45,823 bases of DNA from contig JANQHX010000026.1 of the NCBI GenBank assembly GCA_028282465.1, forward strand, positions 1 through 45,823, in the 5' to 3' direction. Source of the stretch: Gynuella sp. (lineage in GTDB: Bacteria; Pseudomonadota; Gammaproteobacteria; Pseudomonadales; Natronospirillaceae). Position numbers and translations under genes: made by a program. The notes beneath the pieces are model-generated. The model saw only the letters and a list, made by a program, of their open reading frames with translations. It had not been told where the DNA came from and ran no database searches. This document shows, piece after piece, positions 17,173 to 26,500 of the stretch (the stretch's first letter is position 1; every line of letters starts with the position of its first letter).

Positions 17173-17637
17173 TTAATTACCTATCATTGTCGCTGCCTGA
17201 GGCAATTTAAAAGCGACCACCAATTCAGCTTGCGCTATCACTTTGCCCAGTTTTTTTGTTTCGCATTTAAAAATAGCGAGACTGTCAAACTTACGCTCTA
17301 GGATTACCCTGGTTGTTAAAGAATCACCGGGCACCACTTTGTCTTTAAACGCACAGTTATTAACTTTTACTAGTAGATATTCACAATTAGGGTCCTGAAT
17401 ATCACTTCCTAAACAGTAGCAAGCCGTTTGTGCCATATGCTCGACAATAAGCACACCAGGTAGGATTGGCTTACCAGGAAAGTGACCGATAAAATTCGGG
17501 TTTTCAGCATCAACTAAATATTCTGCAGTGGTAGTATCACTGGGTTTATTGTCTACAATGGCATCTAAGAACAGAAAGGGTGGTCGTTGTGGAATTACTT
17601 CCATTATGTCCTGATGTGTATCGAGGGAAGTCGTCAT
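17173..17637 (-). CDS. FabZ-like 3-hydroxyacyl-ACP dehydratase
   Basis: This 154-residue hot-dog-fold protein has the catalytic pair H52 (GHFPGKP) and E66 ([10 protein letters not shown]), spaced as in E. coli FabZ (H54/E68). [10 protein letters not shown] at residues 16-25 is the FabZ entry motif. Its ATG overlaps the ketoreductase stop (GCATGAC). It dehydrates the beta-hydroxyacyl-ACP made by the preceding reductase to the 2-enoyl form. With no enoyl reductase in the window, double bonds would stay, giving a polyene. Because a trans-acting housekeeping FabI could act, full conjugation is not certain. Confidence 0.93.
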   Translation of the reverse strand: MTTSLDTHQDIMEVIPQRPPFLFLDAIVDNKPSDTTTAEYLVDAENPNFIGHFPGKPILPGVLIVEHMAQTACYCLGSDIQDPNCEYLLVKVNNCAFKDKVVPGDSLTTRVILERKFDSLAIFKCETKKLGKVIAQAELVVAFKLPQAATMIGN

Positions 17638-18371
17638 GCGGTTAATCCTCCATCGATCACAAATGCCTGACCAGTGATGTAACTAGCGGAATCAGATAAC
17701 AGGTAGGCTACTAATTCTGCCACTTCGTCTGGTTTCCCAAATCGCTTCATAGGAATACTATTCACTGCTTCAACAATTTGATCTTCGGACAATTTTTCCG
17801 TCATATCAGTATCAATAAAACCAGGGCATACACTGTTGACTCTCACACCCCTTGCTGCGGTTTCTAACGCTAGTGCTTTCGTAAAACCGATCTGGCCAAA
17901 CTTACTGGCACAGTAATTTGTTTGACCAGCCACACCTATTTGCCCTGCGACTGATGAAATATTCACAACAGCCCCGTTACGCTTTTGAAGGAAGTGTTTG
18001 ATGACAGACTTAGTGGCGTGAAAAACCCCATTCAAATTTGTATCTAACACGTCTTTCCATTCATCTGGACTTTGCATAAGAAGCAGATTGTCACGAGTGA
18101 TGCCCGCATTATTGACTAACCCATTCAGATCTCCGAATCTGTCAATAATGGCGTCGGCGGCGTTGGTGACAGACTCGATGTTTCTACTATCAGCTTGAAC
18201 AGCGAAAACTGTTTCTTCACCAATTTCTGCTACCAGCTTGTCGGCACTGTTAGAGTTATTGACGAAGGTGAAACCGACCTTCCATCCCTTATCGGCTAGC
18301 ATTGATACAATGCTTCTCCCAATACCTCTGGAACCACCGGTTACCATTGCTACCTTTTGTTTAGTTTCCAC
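17634..18371 (-). CDS. FabG-like 3-oxoacyl-ACP reductase
   Basis: This 245-residue classical SDR has TGGSRGIG (residues 11-18) for NADP(H), NNAG (87-90), and the catalytic S139/S140, Y153 and K157 (NYCASK). CPGFIDTDM and the C-terminal [11 protein letters not shown] are typical FabG. The start is GTG at 18371 with AGAGGCGA about 5 bases before it; the next Met lies inside the Rossmann motif. It reduces beta-ketoacyl-ACP in the type II PKS and is coupled to the dehydratase by a 4-base overlap. Confidence 0.93.
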   Translation of the reverse strand: METKQKVAMVTGGSRGIGRSIVSMLADKGWKVGFTFVNNSNSADKLVAEIGEETVFAVQADSRNIESVTNAADAIIDRFGDLNGLVNNAGITRDNLLLMQSPDEWKDVLDTNLNGVFHATKSVIKHFLQKRNGAVVNISSVAGQIGVAGQTNYCASKFGQIGFTKALALETAARGVRVNSVCPGFIDTDMTEKLSEDQIVEAVNSIPMKRFGKPDEVAELVAYLLSDSASYITGQAFVIDGGLTA

Positions 18372-18453
18372 ATTCGCCTCTCATACATTTCTTCATAGGA
18401 CTGCCGTCATTATCAATGACTTCTGAAAATATTATTCTTAAAGTCGAAATGAT

Positions 18454-18714
18454 TTATGCAGTGATAGCTTCAGATTCTTTATTTACGTAAGCTTCTGTTG
18501 CGGCAATGACTTGGCTAATGGATTCGAACTGACGAAGAATTTTTTCTGGCAGTTTAATGCGAAAATGACGTTCGATTTCAGTCATTAAATCCAATGCCTT
18601 AAGGGAATCAATGTGAGAAAAGGAACGGAACTCATCATCCATACCAATTTCATCTTCTTCCATTTCAATGACGCGTAAACAAATTTCTTTTACATCTTCT
18701 TTTTTGAATTCCAT
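18454..18714 (-). CDS. Discrete acyl carrier protein of the type II PKS
   Basis: This 86-residue acidic protein has the phosphopantetheine Ser37 in HIDSLKALDL. The first helix is rich in Glu/Asp and KLPEKILRQFESISQVI forms the last helices, as in ACPs. TAGGAA precedes the ATG by 6 bases. It is the first gene of the long leftward operon, driven by the promoter at 18790-18834, and is followed by the reductase, dehydratase and KS/CLF genes whose intermediates it should carry. Confidence 0.9.
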   Translation of the reverse strand: MEFKKEDVKEICLRVIEMEEDEIGMDDEFRSFSHIDSLKALDLMTEIERHFRIKLPEKILRQFESISQVIAATEAYVNKESEAITA

Positions 18715-18789
18715 GTTTATTCCTACCTGTTAACTTTGTTTTATCAAAATGAACAGCTAACTGTTTGAGCCGTTCATATTCTAAAAAGG

Positions 18790-18834
18790 ATATTAGGGGT
18801 ATTAAGGGTTCGGTATAACTGGTCAATGTTACAG
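18790..18834 (-). promoter_or_regulatory. Promoter B: lux-box-like dyad plus -10, for the type II PKS operon
   Basis: Read on the minus strand, CTGTAACATTGACCAG (18834-18819) is a CT-N12-AG dyad. It is followed after exactly 23 bases by TAATAT (18795-18790). The dyad centre falls near -42.5 if TAATAT is the -10 box, the usual place for class-II LuxR-type activation, and no good -35 is needed or seen. Thirteen of 16 bases match the dyad at 31561-31576, with the same spacing. The ACP start is about 70 bases downstream. Confidence 0.6.
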
Positions 18835-18931
18835 GGGGAAAGGCTTGCGTTCTCAATTAGCTAGCAGCTAACACTTCATTATGTAAAACGAATAGTTATT
18901 GCAATTAAAAAGACTAAGAAAAAATGTATAG

Positions 18932-19663
18932 CTAAGCTAGTGAAAGCTCAGGAGGCGAAACTAAATCAATCCAGCTTGATAACGATTTAATTACTAGAGA
19001 TTCATTAGATTTATGGCAAAAGTGTCCGCCTTCAAGTTTCATTATTTTTGCGCCATGTTTATTTGTTGTGGCTTTGTGCCAAGCTAAGGAATGTTCTTCG
19101 TTGAAGATAGGGTCATCGTGACCATAGAAGAAGATAATGGGAAAATCACTGACTAAGGAATCAAACTCTATAGTGGAATAGCATATCAAATCTGCCTTTA
19201 TAATGGGTAATACGATATTCATCATGACATCGCTCTGAGCGATTTCATCAGGTATGCCACCAAGTGACAGAATATGCTTTTTAAGTGCTTCATCAGAGGC
19301 AAGATGACTACTATTGCCTCTACCGGACACCACTAGGGAGGGTGGTTTTGCACTGATCATGGTAAGGCCAATGAGGTTTACCCATGATAGCCGGCTGGCG
19401 AGCTTAAACGCCAAGAGTGATCCAAAACTGTAACCCATAAAAACAGTAGGTAAGTCTGCATCTATTTTTTTGTAAATCTGGTTTTCCAGTTCTTCCAATA
19501 ATTCTTCAGGTTGGTCTATGAGTGAATCGTTCCAACGGGTACCGTGACCAGGATACTCTAAAGAAACTAGATTCCATCCCTGTGGCAAATGATCCTTTAG
19601 GCTATCAATGGAAAATGATGATCCTCCAGCGAATGGAAAATAAACTAGATTAAGTAACTTCAT
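18932..19663 (-). CDS. Type II thioesterase
   Basis: This 243-residue alpha/beta hydrolase belongs to the GrsT/RifR group: YFPFAGGSS near the start, LEYPGHGTR (35-43), nucleophile S79 in GYSFGS, acid at D183/D184 (GHDDP), and H214 in GGHF. Such enzymes free mis-primed or stalled carrier domains, or release a finished acyl chain. Here it could supply the free acid used by the FAAL domain of the NRPS. A strong terminator lies between it and the NRPS gene, so its expression may depend on readthrough or a weak local promoter. Confidence 0.9.
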   Translation of the reverse strand: MKLLNLVYFPFAGGSSFSIDSLKDHLPQGWNLVSLEYPGHGTRWNDSLIDQPEELLEELENQIYKKIDADLPTVFMGYSFGSLLAFKLASRLSWVNLIGLTMISAKPPSLVVSGRGNSSHLASDEALKKHILSLGGIPDEIAQSDVMMNIVLPIIKADLICYSTIEFDSLVSDFPIIFFYGHDDPIFNEEHSLAWHKATTNKHGAKIMKLEGGHFCHKSNESLVIKSLSSWIDLVSPPELSLA

Positions 19664-19708
19664 TAGATCTACTCGTCTGGTAAGGATAAGTGGATTTTAA
19701 TAGCCTGC

Positions 19709-19742
19709 ATAAAAAAAGAACCTGCAAAATAAAACAGGTTCT
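19709..19742 (-). terminator. Strong rho-independent terminator after the NRPS genes
   Basis: On the minus strand AGAACCTG (19742-19735) pairs perfectly with CAGGTTCT (19724-19717) across a 10-base loop, followed at once by a T run (19717-19711). It lies 40 bases after the second NRPS stop and 46 bases before the thioesterase start, separating the NRPS transcript from the type II PKS block. Confidence 0.8.
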
Positions 19743-19781
19743 AACGTCACTTGTGCGAGATCTGATTTGGTTATGAGCTTG

Positions 19782-22700
19782 TTAGCTAGTCAGAGCAAGA
19801 GACAGCAAGCAAGTCTGAATCTGTTTTCCTAAACCTGATACGTTATTCTTTCTAAATTGTTGTCTAGAGTAATGAATTTGAATCATCAACGAGCCGCCGG
19901 CCACAAGAATTTCAAATTCGAGCTCATGGGTACGTTGGTTTTCGGCAGCCCTATCTTGTCCAGCTGAGCCCATAACTTGCCAGTTCCCCGGTAAAGACAG
20001 GTTGTCAAACATACCAAGAAAGTTATAAAGCACTGTGTTGTCTTGATAGTTGTTAAGTGAATCATGATCATTTTTATTGGCTCTATTACATGCTTCAACA
20101 AAATGTTTGCAGTGTAACTGATGAACTGACCATTGTTCTTGAACTGTTTTAAGATTCTCTTTGGCGTTATTGTCTACCACAGCTTTGAAAGGATTGTGAG
20201 TGGCAAACCAACCAACGGTGCGGGAAAAATCTCTTGCAGTGTCTATGTCCCGGCCATTGGATATCACATCTAAGGTTACTTGGTTATGTCCGCTCCATTG
20301 TCTGAGTGCAGTGACGATTGATGTGAGTGTTAATAAATGCAAATTCACACCGTTTTTAGCGCTAACCGCATCAAGGATTTTCCGAGTGTCGCTTTTCTTA
20401 AACCTTATGCCAAAGGTATTAATGTCACCCTCATTATTGGTGCCATTAAAGTCTTTCGGTAGTTCTAATCGCTGTACGTTTTTATAATCTAGCCAGACAT
20501 CTTGGTGTTCACGTACGGCATCGTCATAGCTGGAATGAACGGAGGCGACATAGTCTGCATAAGCCGATTCCATTGGTAAATCAGAGTCAGGTGTTTGATA
20601 GGCTGTGGCTAGGTCTTCTATTAGTATTCGCCAACTATGGGCATCTACAACCAAGTGATTAACTGCCCACACAAATCTGATGTCATTGTCAGACAAAACT
20701 ACCACCATAGCCTTACTCACACTGTCTGACATAATTGAAAGACTTGATTGCAACTCATAAATCAGAGATTTTAATTTACGTGATTTCGTAAAAGGGTTAG
20801 TGCCCCTTAAGTCGTGAAATAGGAGTTCGGTAACTGCTGTATCGGAAATGGTTGTCTTGTTTTGGGTAGAATCATCTAACCCTGCTTTCAACATTTGGTG
20901 GGCACCACAAACCTTTGCAATAGCCTGTTTTAAACGACTTTGATCTGGAATGGAATTCATTCTAATCTGTATTGACTGATTCCAGTGGTTGCGGTTAACC
21001 AGTGGCATCCGATTAATAAATTTACTAGGCATGGGGCCAAGTTCCGCGGTTTTGGCCTGGCTGGACTCAACAACATTGCCCTGGGCGTCTTTAACCAATT
21101 GCAAGATATTGCGGATGGTTCTGCCTTCCATTATTAACGCCGGTGACGCGTTGTATCCCAAATTATTGAGTGCAGATAAATACTGTAAAGAGAGTAATGA
21201 ATCTCCCCCAATTAAAAAGAAGTCATCTTCAACACCCACTTCATCTATGTTTAAAATCCCTTTTAATGCTTCGGTTAATTTGCTTTCTTCTTCAGTGGTT
21301 GCAGCAATAAAGTCCTGGCTTAACTCGCTTCGAGATACTTCCCAATTTGCCAAGGCTTTTCTATCTAATTTCCCAGTTGTACCCACTGGCGGATTCTCTA
21401 GGTAGACGAACTGACTGGGCATCATGTATTGAGGTAAGCTTTCTCCCAGTTGTGCTTTTACCTGATCAGCTGTTATTTCCCCAGATGAAGACGTATAAAA
21501 GGCGATGAGTTTATTGCCGCTGATTTCATCAGGTTTAGCAATTACTGCTGCTTGGTCAATAGCCGAGAGACCAGACAGTTGAGTTTCAACTTCGCCCAGT
21601 TCGACTCGAAAGCCTCGCACTTTTACTTGATAGTCGGCTCTGCCAACAATTTCAATTACGCCGTTAGCATTGAGTACGCCCAGATCACCGGTTTTGTAAA
21701 TGGTGGTTCCCATATCCGATGGCCAAGGGCAGGGGATGAATGCGTTTTTAGTCTTTTCTGGGTCGCCATAATAACCCTTTGCCACACCCAGGCCTGCAAT
21801 GTACAACATGCCTTTCTGACCAATGGCGCAGTGGTTCATGGCTTCGTTCAATACATAAAATCTCTGGTTACCTAATGGATGGCCGTAGGGAATGCTTTTC
21901 CAATGATCTTCGATATTTTCAACCGGACAATAAAAAATTGACCAAACCGTCCCCTCGGTTGCTCCACCCAAACTAGATACTTTGCAGTTTGGGAAATACC
22001 GATGAATGTTGCCCGGTAAGTTAAGGGGGATGAATTCACCACTGAGCATGGCTAGCCTGAGGCTTTCATTAACTCTGGTATCGTTTTTATCCAAAAGAGG
22101 AATTAGCATTTGACTCATGCCGGTCGGCACCGAATCCCAAATGGTGATTTGCTGTTTTTCAATTATTTCGATTAAGCGTTTTGGGTCTTTAATTTCTTGT
22201 TTGGTGGGAATAAATACTTGAGCACCAGCAAGAAAACCTCCAAAAATATCCCAAACCGATAAGTCAAAGCTATAAGAAGAAAAACAAAGAATACGGTCCT
22301 GGGCATTCACATTATATTGATTATTCACTCCGATCAGTGTGTTAACAATATTTTCATGGCTGATCATGACGCCTTTTGGTTTGCCGGTGCTGCCAGATGT
22401 GAAAATCACATAACAGAGATCTTCGGGTTTATTAATGTTCTTTGGCGTGTCTGACTTCTGTTTCAGTAATTCCGACCTGCGTGATACACGCAAATTACAG
22501 TAATGTTTAATGTCGTCACCATCAATACAAACAATATGTTTTATGCCTGTATCGTTTAGGTTCCATGTGGCTGCACTAAGGGTGCTAAGATCAGTAACTA
22601 ATACTTCTGCCTTCGAATCTTTCAATATACTTTCGATTCTGTCTGCTGGGTTATCTGGCTCTAATGGAACATAAGCACCGCCCGACAAAGCGACACCATA

Positions 22701-23522
22701 AAGCGTGACTGGCATTTGCGCATTTCTTTGACAAATAACTGGAACCAGTTGGTTGGGTTTGACACCCAGCTTACGAAGTAGATTCGCTAATCGGCATGCA
22801 TCCGTTTTAACCTGATCATATTTAATACTGGAATGAGTAGTTTTGATTGCTAGGGTATCTTTGTGTTTATCAATAGCCGGTACCAATAACTCACCCAAGG
22901 TTCTAGACTCAGGTAATGTCATATAGGTTCGATTATAGTTTTCCAATAGGGCTTTATGTTTTGGTGGTAGTTGGTCTAATTCATTAATGGGTGTATTGGG
23001 GTATTGTTGCATCTGAGGAAGCAGAAATGAAAAAAATGACTTCCAATCATCAAACTTTGTCTTGCCTGGATTCGTTACACCACACTGTAGTTCTATTGTG
23101 TCTTGCTTTAAAATGCAAACATTACTTGCAATACCTGTGTCGACTTTTGAGTTATTAACGAATAAATAGCTCGACGAGTTATCGGCTTGAAAACTGGCAT
23201 TCTTTTGGCTTATTACATGTTCTATTAATTCGTTGAAAGACATGTCCTCCTGAATATTTAATTCAAGAGTATATTTTGTGTCGTGCTCAATAACCGTAAC
23301 TGAATAGTTCAGTTGGTTTTCAAGAATGGAAACGAAATAACACCAGAACGCTAAACATTCTTCTTCAGAGACGGTAACAGAGAATTCCGTACTTTTACGT
23401 ACTGGTCCGTCATCCTTAGCCTCTGATGTCATTTCTTTAATTTGGCTTAACAGCTGATAGGCAATACTTTTCTCCAGCTTGTTTTCTTTATACAGCGATA
23501 CAATAGAATCATTCAGACTCAT
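19782..23522 (-). CDS. NRPS: half-C, A, PCP, epimerization-like domain
   Basis: This 1246-residue synthetase begins with about 200 residues that resemble only the C-terminal lobe of a condensation domain plus the C-A linker (ALLENYNRT); no HHxxxDG is present. The adenylation domain (205-725) has YVIFTSGSTGKPKG (A3), FDLSVWD (A4), GGATEGTVWS (A5), YKTGDL (A7) and K718 (A10). My reading of the pocket is D-L-W-D-M-S-L-V-W-K; the L322/V330/W331 part is like Cys- or Gly-type domains, but no substrate is assigned. The PCP has S775 (IGGDSL). The last domain (835-1240) is E-type: NHLVVDAHSW (955-964, catalytic second His kept, first His now Asn, Gly now Ala), then RTVGWF and NFLGMFD. There is no TE domain. 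The start is 13 bases after the previous NRPS. Confidence 0.92.
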   Translation of the reverse strand: MSLNDSIVSLYKENKLEKSIAYQLLSQIKEMTSEAKDDGPVRKSTEFSVTVSEEECLAFWCYFVSILENQLNYSVTVIEHDTKYTLELNIQEDMSFNELIEHVISQKNASFQADNSSSYLFVNNSKVDTGIASNVCILKQDTIELQCGVTNPGKTKFDDWKSFFSFLLPQMQQYPNTPINELDQLPPKHKALLENYNRTYMTLPESRTLGELLVPAIDKHKDTLAIKTTHSSIKYDQVKTDACRLANLLRKLGVKPNQLVPVICQRNAQMPVTLYGVALSGGAYVPLEPDNPADRIESILKDSKAEVLVTDLSTLSAATWNLNDTGIKHIVCIDGDDIKHYCNLRVSRRSELLKQKSDTPKNINKPEDLCYVIFTSGSTGKPKGVMISHENIVNTLIGVNNQYNVNAQDRILCFSSYSFDLSVWDIFGGFLAGAQVFIPTKQEIKDPKRLIEIIEKQQITIWDSVPTGMSQMLIPLLDKNDTRVNESLRLAMLSGEFIPLNLPGNIHRYFPNCKVSSLGGATEGTVWSIFYCPVENIEDHWKSIPYGHPLGNQRFYVLNEAMNHCAIGQKGMLYIAGLGVAKGYYGDPEKTKNAFIPCPWPSDMGTTIYKTGDLGVLNANGVIEIVGRADYQVKVRGFRVELGEVETQLSGLSAIDQAAVIAKPDEISGNKLIAFYTSSSGEITADQVKAQLGESLPQYMMPSQFVYLENPPVGTTGKLDRKALANWEVSRSELSQDFIAATTEEESKLTEALKGILNIDEVGVEDDFFLIGGDSLLSLQYLSALNNLGYNASPALIMEGRTIRNILQLVKDAQGNVVESSQAKTAELGPMPSKFINRMPLVNRNHWNQSIQIRMNSIPDQSRLKQAIAKVCGAHQMLKAGLDDSTQNKTTISDTAVTELLFHDLRGTNPFTKSRKLKSLIYELQSSLSIMSDSVSKAMVVVLSDNDIRFVWAVNHLVVDAHSWRILIEDLATAYQTPDSDLPMESAYADYVASVHSSYDDAVREHQDVWLDYKNVQRLELPKDFNGTNNEGDINTFGIRFKKSDTRKILDAVSAKNGVNLHLLTLTSIVTALRQWSGHNQVTLDVISNGRDIDTARDFSRTVGWFATHNPFKAVVDNNAKENLKTVQEQWSVHQLHCKHFVEACNRANKNDHDSLNNYQDNTVLYNFLGMFDNLSLPGNWQVMGSAGQDRAAENQRTHELEFEILVAGGSLMIQIHYSRQQFRKNNVSGLGKQIQTCLLSLALTS

Positions 23523-23535
23523 AACAATCCCCAGA

Positions 23536-26500
23536 TTATTCAGTTTCTAGTAATGCCATTAACTCGTCATCAACATGACTTAAAGCGCTCATTGGCAGTT
23601 CCGGCATTTCAAGAAGTCTTTCAATAGTTTTGATGACAGAATCCTGTAGCTCATTAATCCATTGGCGATCTAGTTGTTGTACTTGATACTCAACACGCCA
23701 ACCAATGTTGTTTCCGACCATAAGGCTTATCAATAGAGGGAACTTGGCACTATTGGTACCCACGCCCATAAGCTTTGCAGGTTTACCTTGAAGTACCATT
23801 TCATCCCGTACTACTTCTTGGTTAAATAGAACGTTAAACAATGGCTTGTGAGTTTTGGCCAATCTTTGTACGTTGATTAGTGGATAACTCTGATGATCCA
23901 TTAACGCTAGAATGGATTTTTGAATGTCCAGAGCATGGTGATTGAAGTTATGTTCTTCGTTGACCTTAATGGTTAGAGGTAGAGTATTTACGAATAGGCC
24001 TGCAATGTTTTCCTGCTCAGAGTTTTCTCTGCCACTTAGGGTTAGTCCAACCGTCACTTCATTCTGCTCGGTTTCTTGAGACAGCACAAAGCTGTAAACA
24101 GACATGAAAAAATTAAATGGGCTTATATTCTGGTCACCACAATATTTTATAAACTGTACAGATAATGATTCGGGTAACTGCAATAAAAACTGCTCTCCCT
24201 CCATGGAATTAGAATGAGATGCTTTTAATGGAAGGTTGCAATCTTTAGCATTAATAAGTTGGTTATTCCAAAACTCTTCATGGTGCGAGTGATTGATCTT
24301 ATCTTGCAGCAACCACAGGCAGAAGTCACCGTAATTGGGTGAACTCTGAGAGTCTTTCAGTGGCTGATTTAACAGGGCTTTGTTTAGATCTGCGACGAAT
24401 AGATCTAATGTCACGCCATCTGCGATGGTATGGTGAAAACTTAGGTTGAGCCACTGATAACCTTCAGTGCTGTTCAACACCATGGCACGCCAGAGTGGCC
24501 CTTTATTTAAATTAAAACTCTGGCAATGAAAGTCTTTAGCATGATTTATGAAATCAGAGTAGGGCACATCGTTTTCAACAGAAAATTCAACGAGAGTGTT
24601 TCCAGAATAATTCTGAGTAATGCCTTGCTCAGTGATATCAAAGTAGCAACTTAATATTTCATGGTGCTTGGCTAATGCCCGCAAGGCATCATGAATCTCG
24701 ACGACTGCTATTGCTGACTCTAACTCCAATGACAGGGGCATATTATTTAAACCAGGACTGGGCGAATTCAGTTCTGTGAATACCATGCTGGCTTGAGTAT
24801 CTGAAACTGGATAACTGCGTTGGTTTGTTCTAACAATTCCTGGGTGTGTTTCATTCTCTTCACTTGAGGAAGCTTCTATAACTTCAGCAAGCTCTTTTAA
24901 TATTGGCTTTGTAAAGATATCTGAAATACTAAGTGATGCTGAAAATTCTTGTTTGATGCTATAAACCAGCTTGGCCGCAGTAAGGCTATTGCCGCCTATA
25001 TCAAAGAAGCTGTCCGTCCGACTGATGGTTTCTAGTTTTAAGAGTTCTTTCCAAAGAGTAACTAATTGAATTTCAGTATCGGTATCTGGAGCAACATACT
25101 GAGTTTGATCTAATGAATTAAAATCGATAGAAGGCAGTTTTTTTCTATCGGCCTTACCATTGTGAGTTAGGGGCATGGTTTCCAAATGGCAATAATAGTC
25201 TGGAAGCATGTACTTGGGTAAAGATTGGGAAAGTAGATGATTAAAATAGTTTTTATCTCTTCTTTCACCGCAGTAATAAGCAGCTAATGCCATTTGTCCG
25301 TTCGGATTTTTTACCGGAATCAAAATAGACTGCGTAACCTCATCGGTTTTATCCAGTGCTTTTTCAATTTCGCCCAGTTCAATACGGAAGCCCCGAATCT
25401 TAATCTGGTTGTCTGATCGGCCCACAAATTCTAACTGTCCATCGGTGGTTAGTCTTGCAAGGTCACCTGTTTTATAAAACAGTCTCTCTTGTTCAGAACC
25501 CAACTTAAGTTTTTTAAACGCCGCCTGAGTTTTTTTAGGATCATTCCAGTACCCTTGACTCAGTCCTGAGCCTCCAATATAGATCTCACCGGTTTGAGTA
25601 AGAAGGGCAGGCTCTAGTGAGTTGGTTAACACAACTATTTCTGTGTTTGCTACTGGCAGGCCTAAAGGTTGCCACTGTTTATCCATGTCTAGGTGATTAG
25701 GCAAATAATAGAAGGTAGATAAAACCGTTGTTTCTGTAGGACCATACACATTCACTAGTTGAACATCTGGGTTTCCTTTCTGAAAGCGATTAACTTCTTG
25801 CGTATTAAGAGCCTCACCACCAAGTATGAATATACGCATGGTTTTCATGCACTCTTTTACCAGATCAGGGTCATCCATAAATAGATAAAAGAAGGCTGGG
25901 GTCACCGTCGCGATATTGACTTCCTTTTCCTTAAGCGTGGTTAAATATTCTTGTGGGGATGCCCGCCGTTCTGTTGAAAGGATATAAACATGCAAACCAG
26001 TACACACGCTGGGTAGTATTTCCGCAATGGAGACGTCAAACGAAAACGGAGCAAACTGACAAAAAGTTTCCCCAACCTCATATGCGAAATCCTTAGAAAT
26101 CCATTCGATCAGATTAGATAAACTCTTATGGTCGTTCACCACACCTTTTGGTCGCCCAGTGGTGCCCGAGGTATAAATTAAATAAGCACCGTCGCTTCCT
26201 GTTAGAGAAGCAGGTTTAAAATCTTTCACTAGTGGTAATGAGTTTCGGTTGAAACACAACAGATTATAACTGGATGAAATTGAATGATTTAAATTAGCTG
26301 CTTCTGTAGTTAGTAGTAATTTGGCTTTGCAGTCTTCTACAATAAATTTTATTCGGTCATCAGGTAGCGTGGGATCAATGGGTACGAAAAGGCCGCCCAC
26401 TTGCAACGTTGCTAACTGTGCGATTACATAATTTACTGAGCGATCTGTCAGCAAACAGATTCTGTCGCCTTTTTCAACACCTGAGTCAACCAGCTGTGTA

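Noticed and set aside
20989-21405. 138-residue plus-strand frame inside NRPS 2
   Set aside because: Antisense shadow of the A-PCP region; no ribosome site or protein-like composition.
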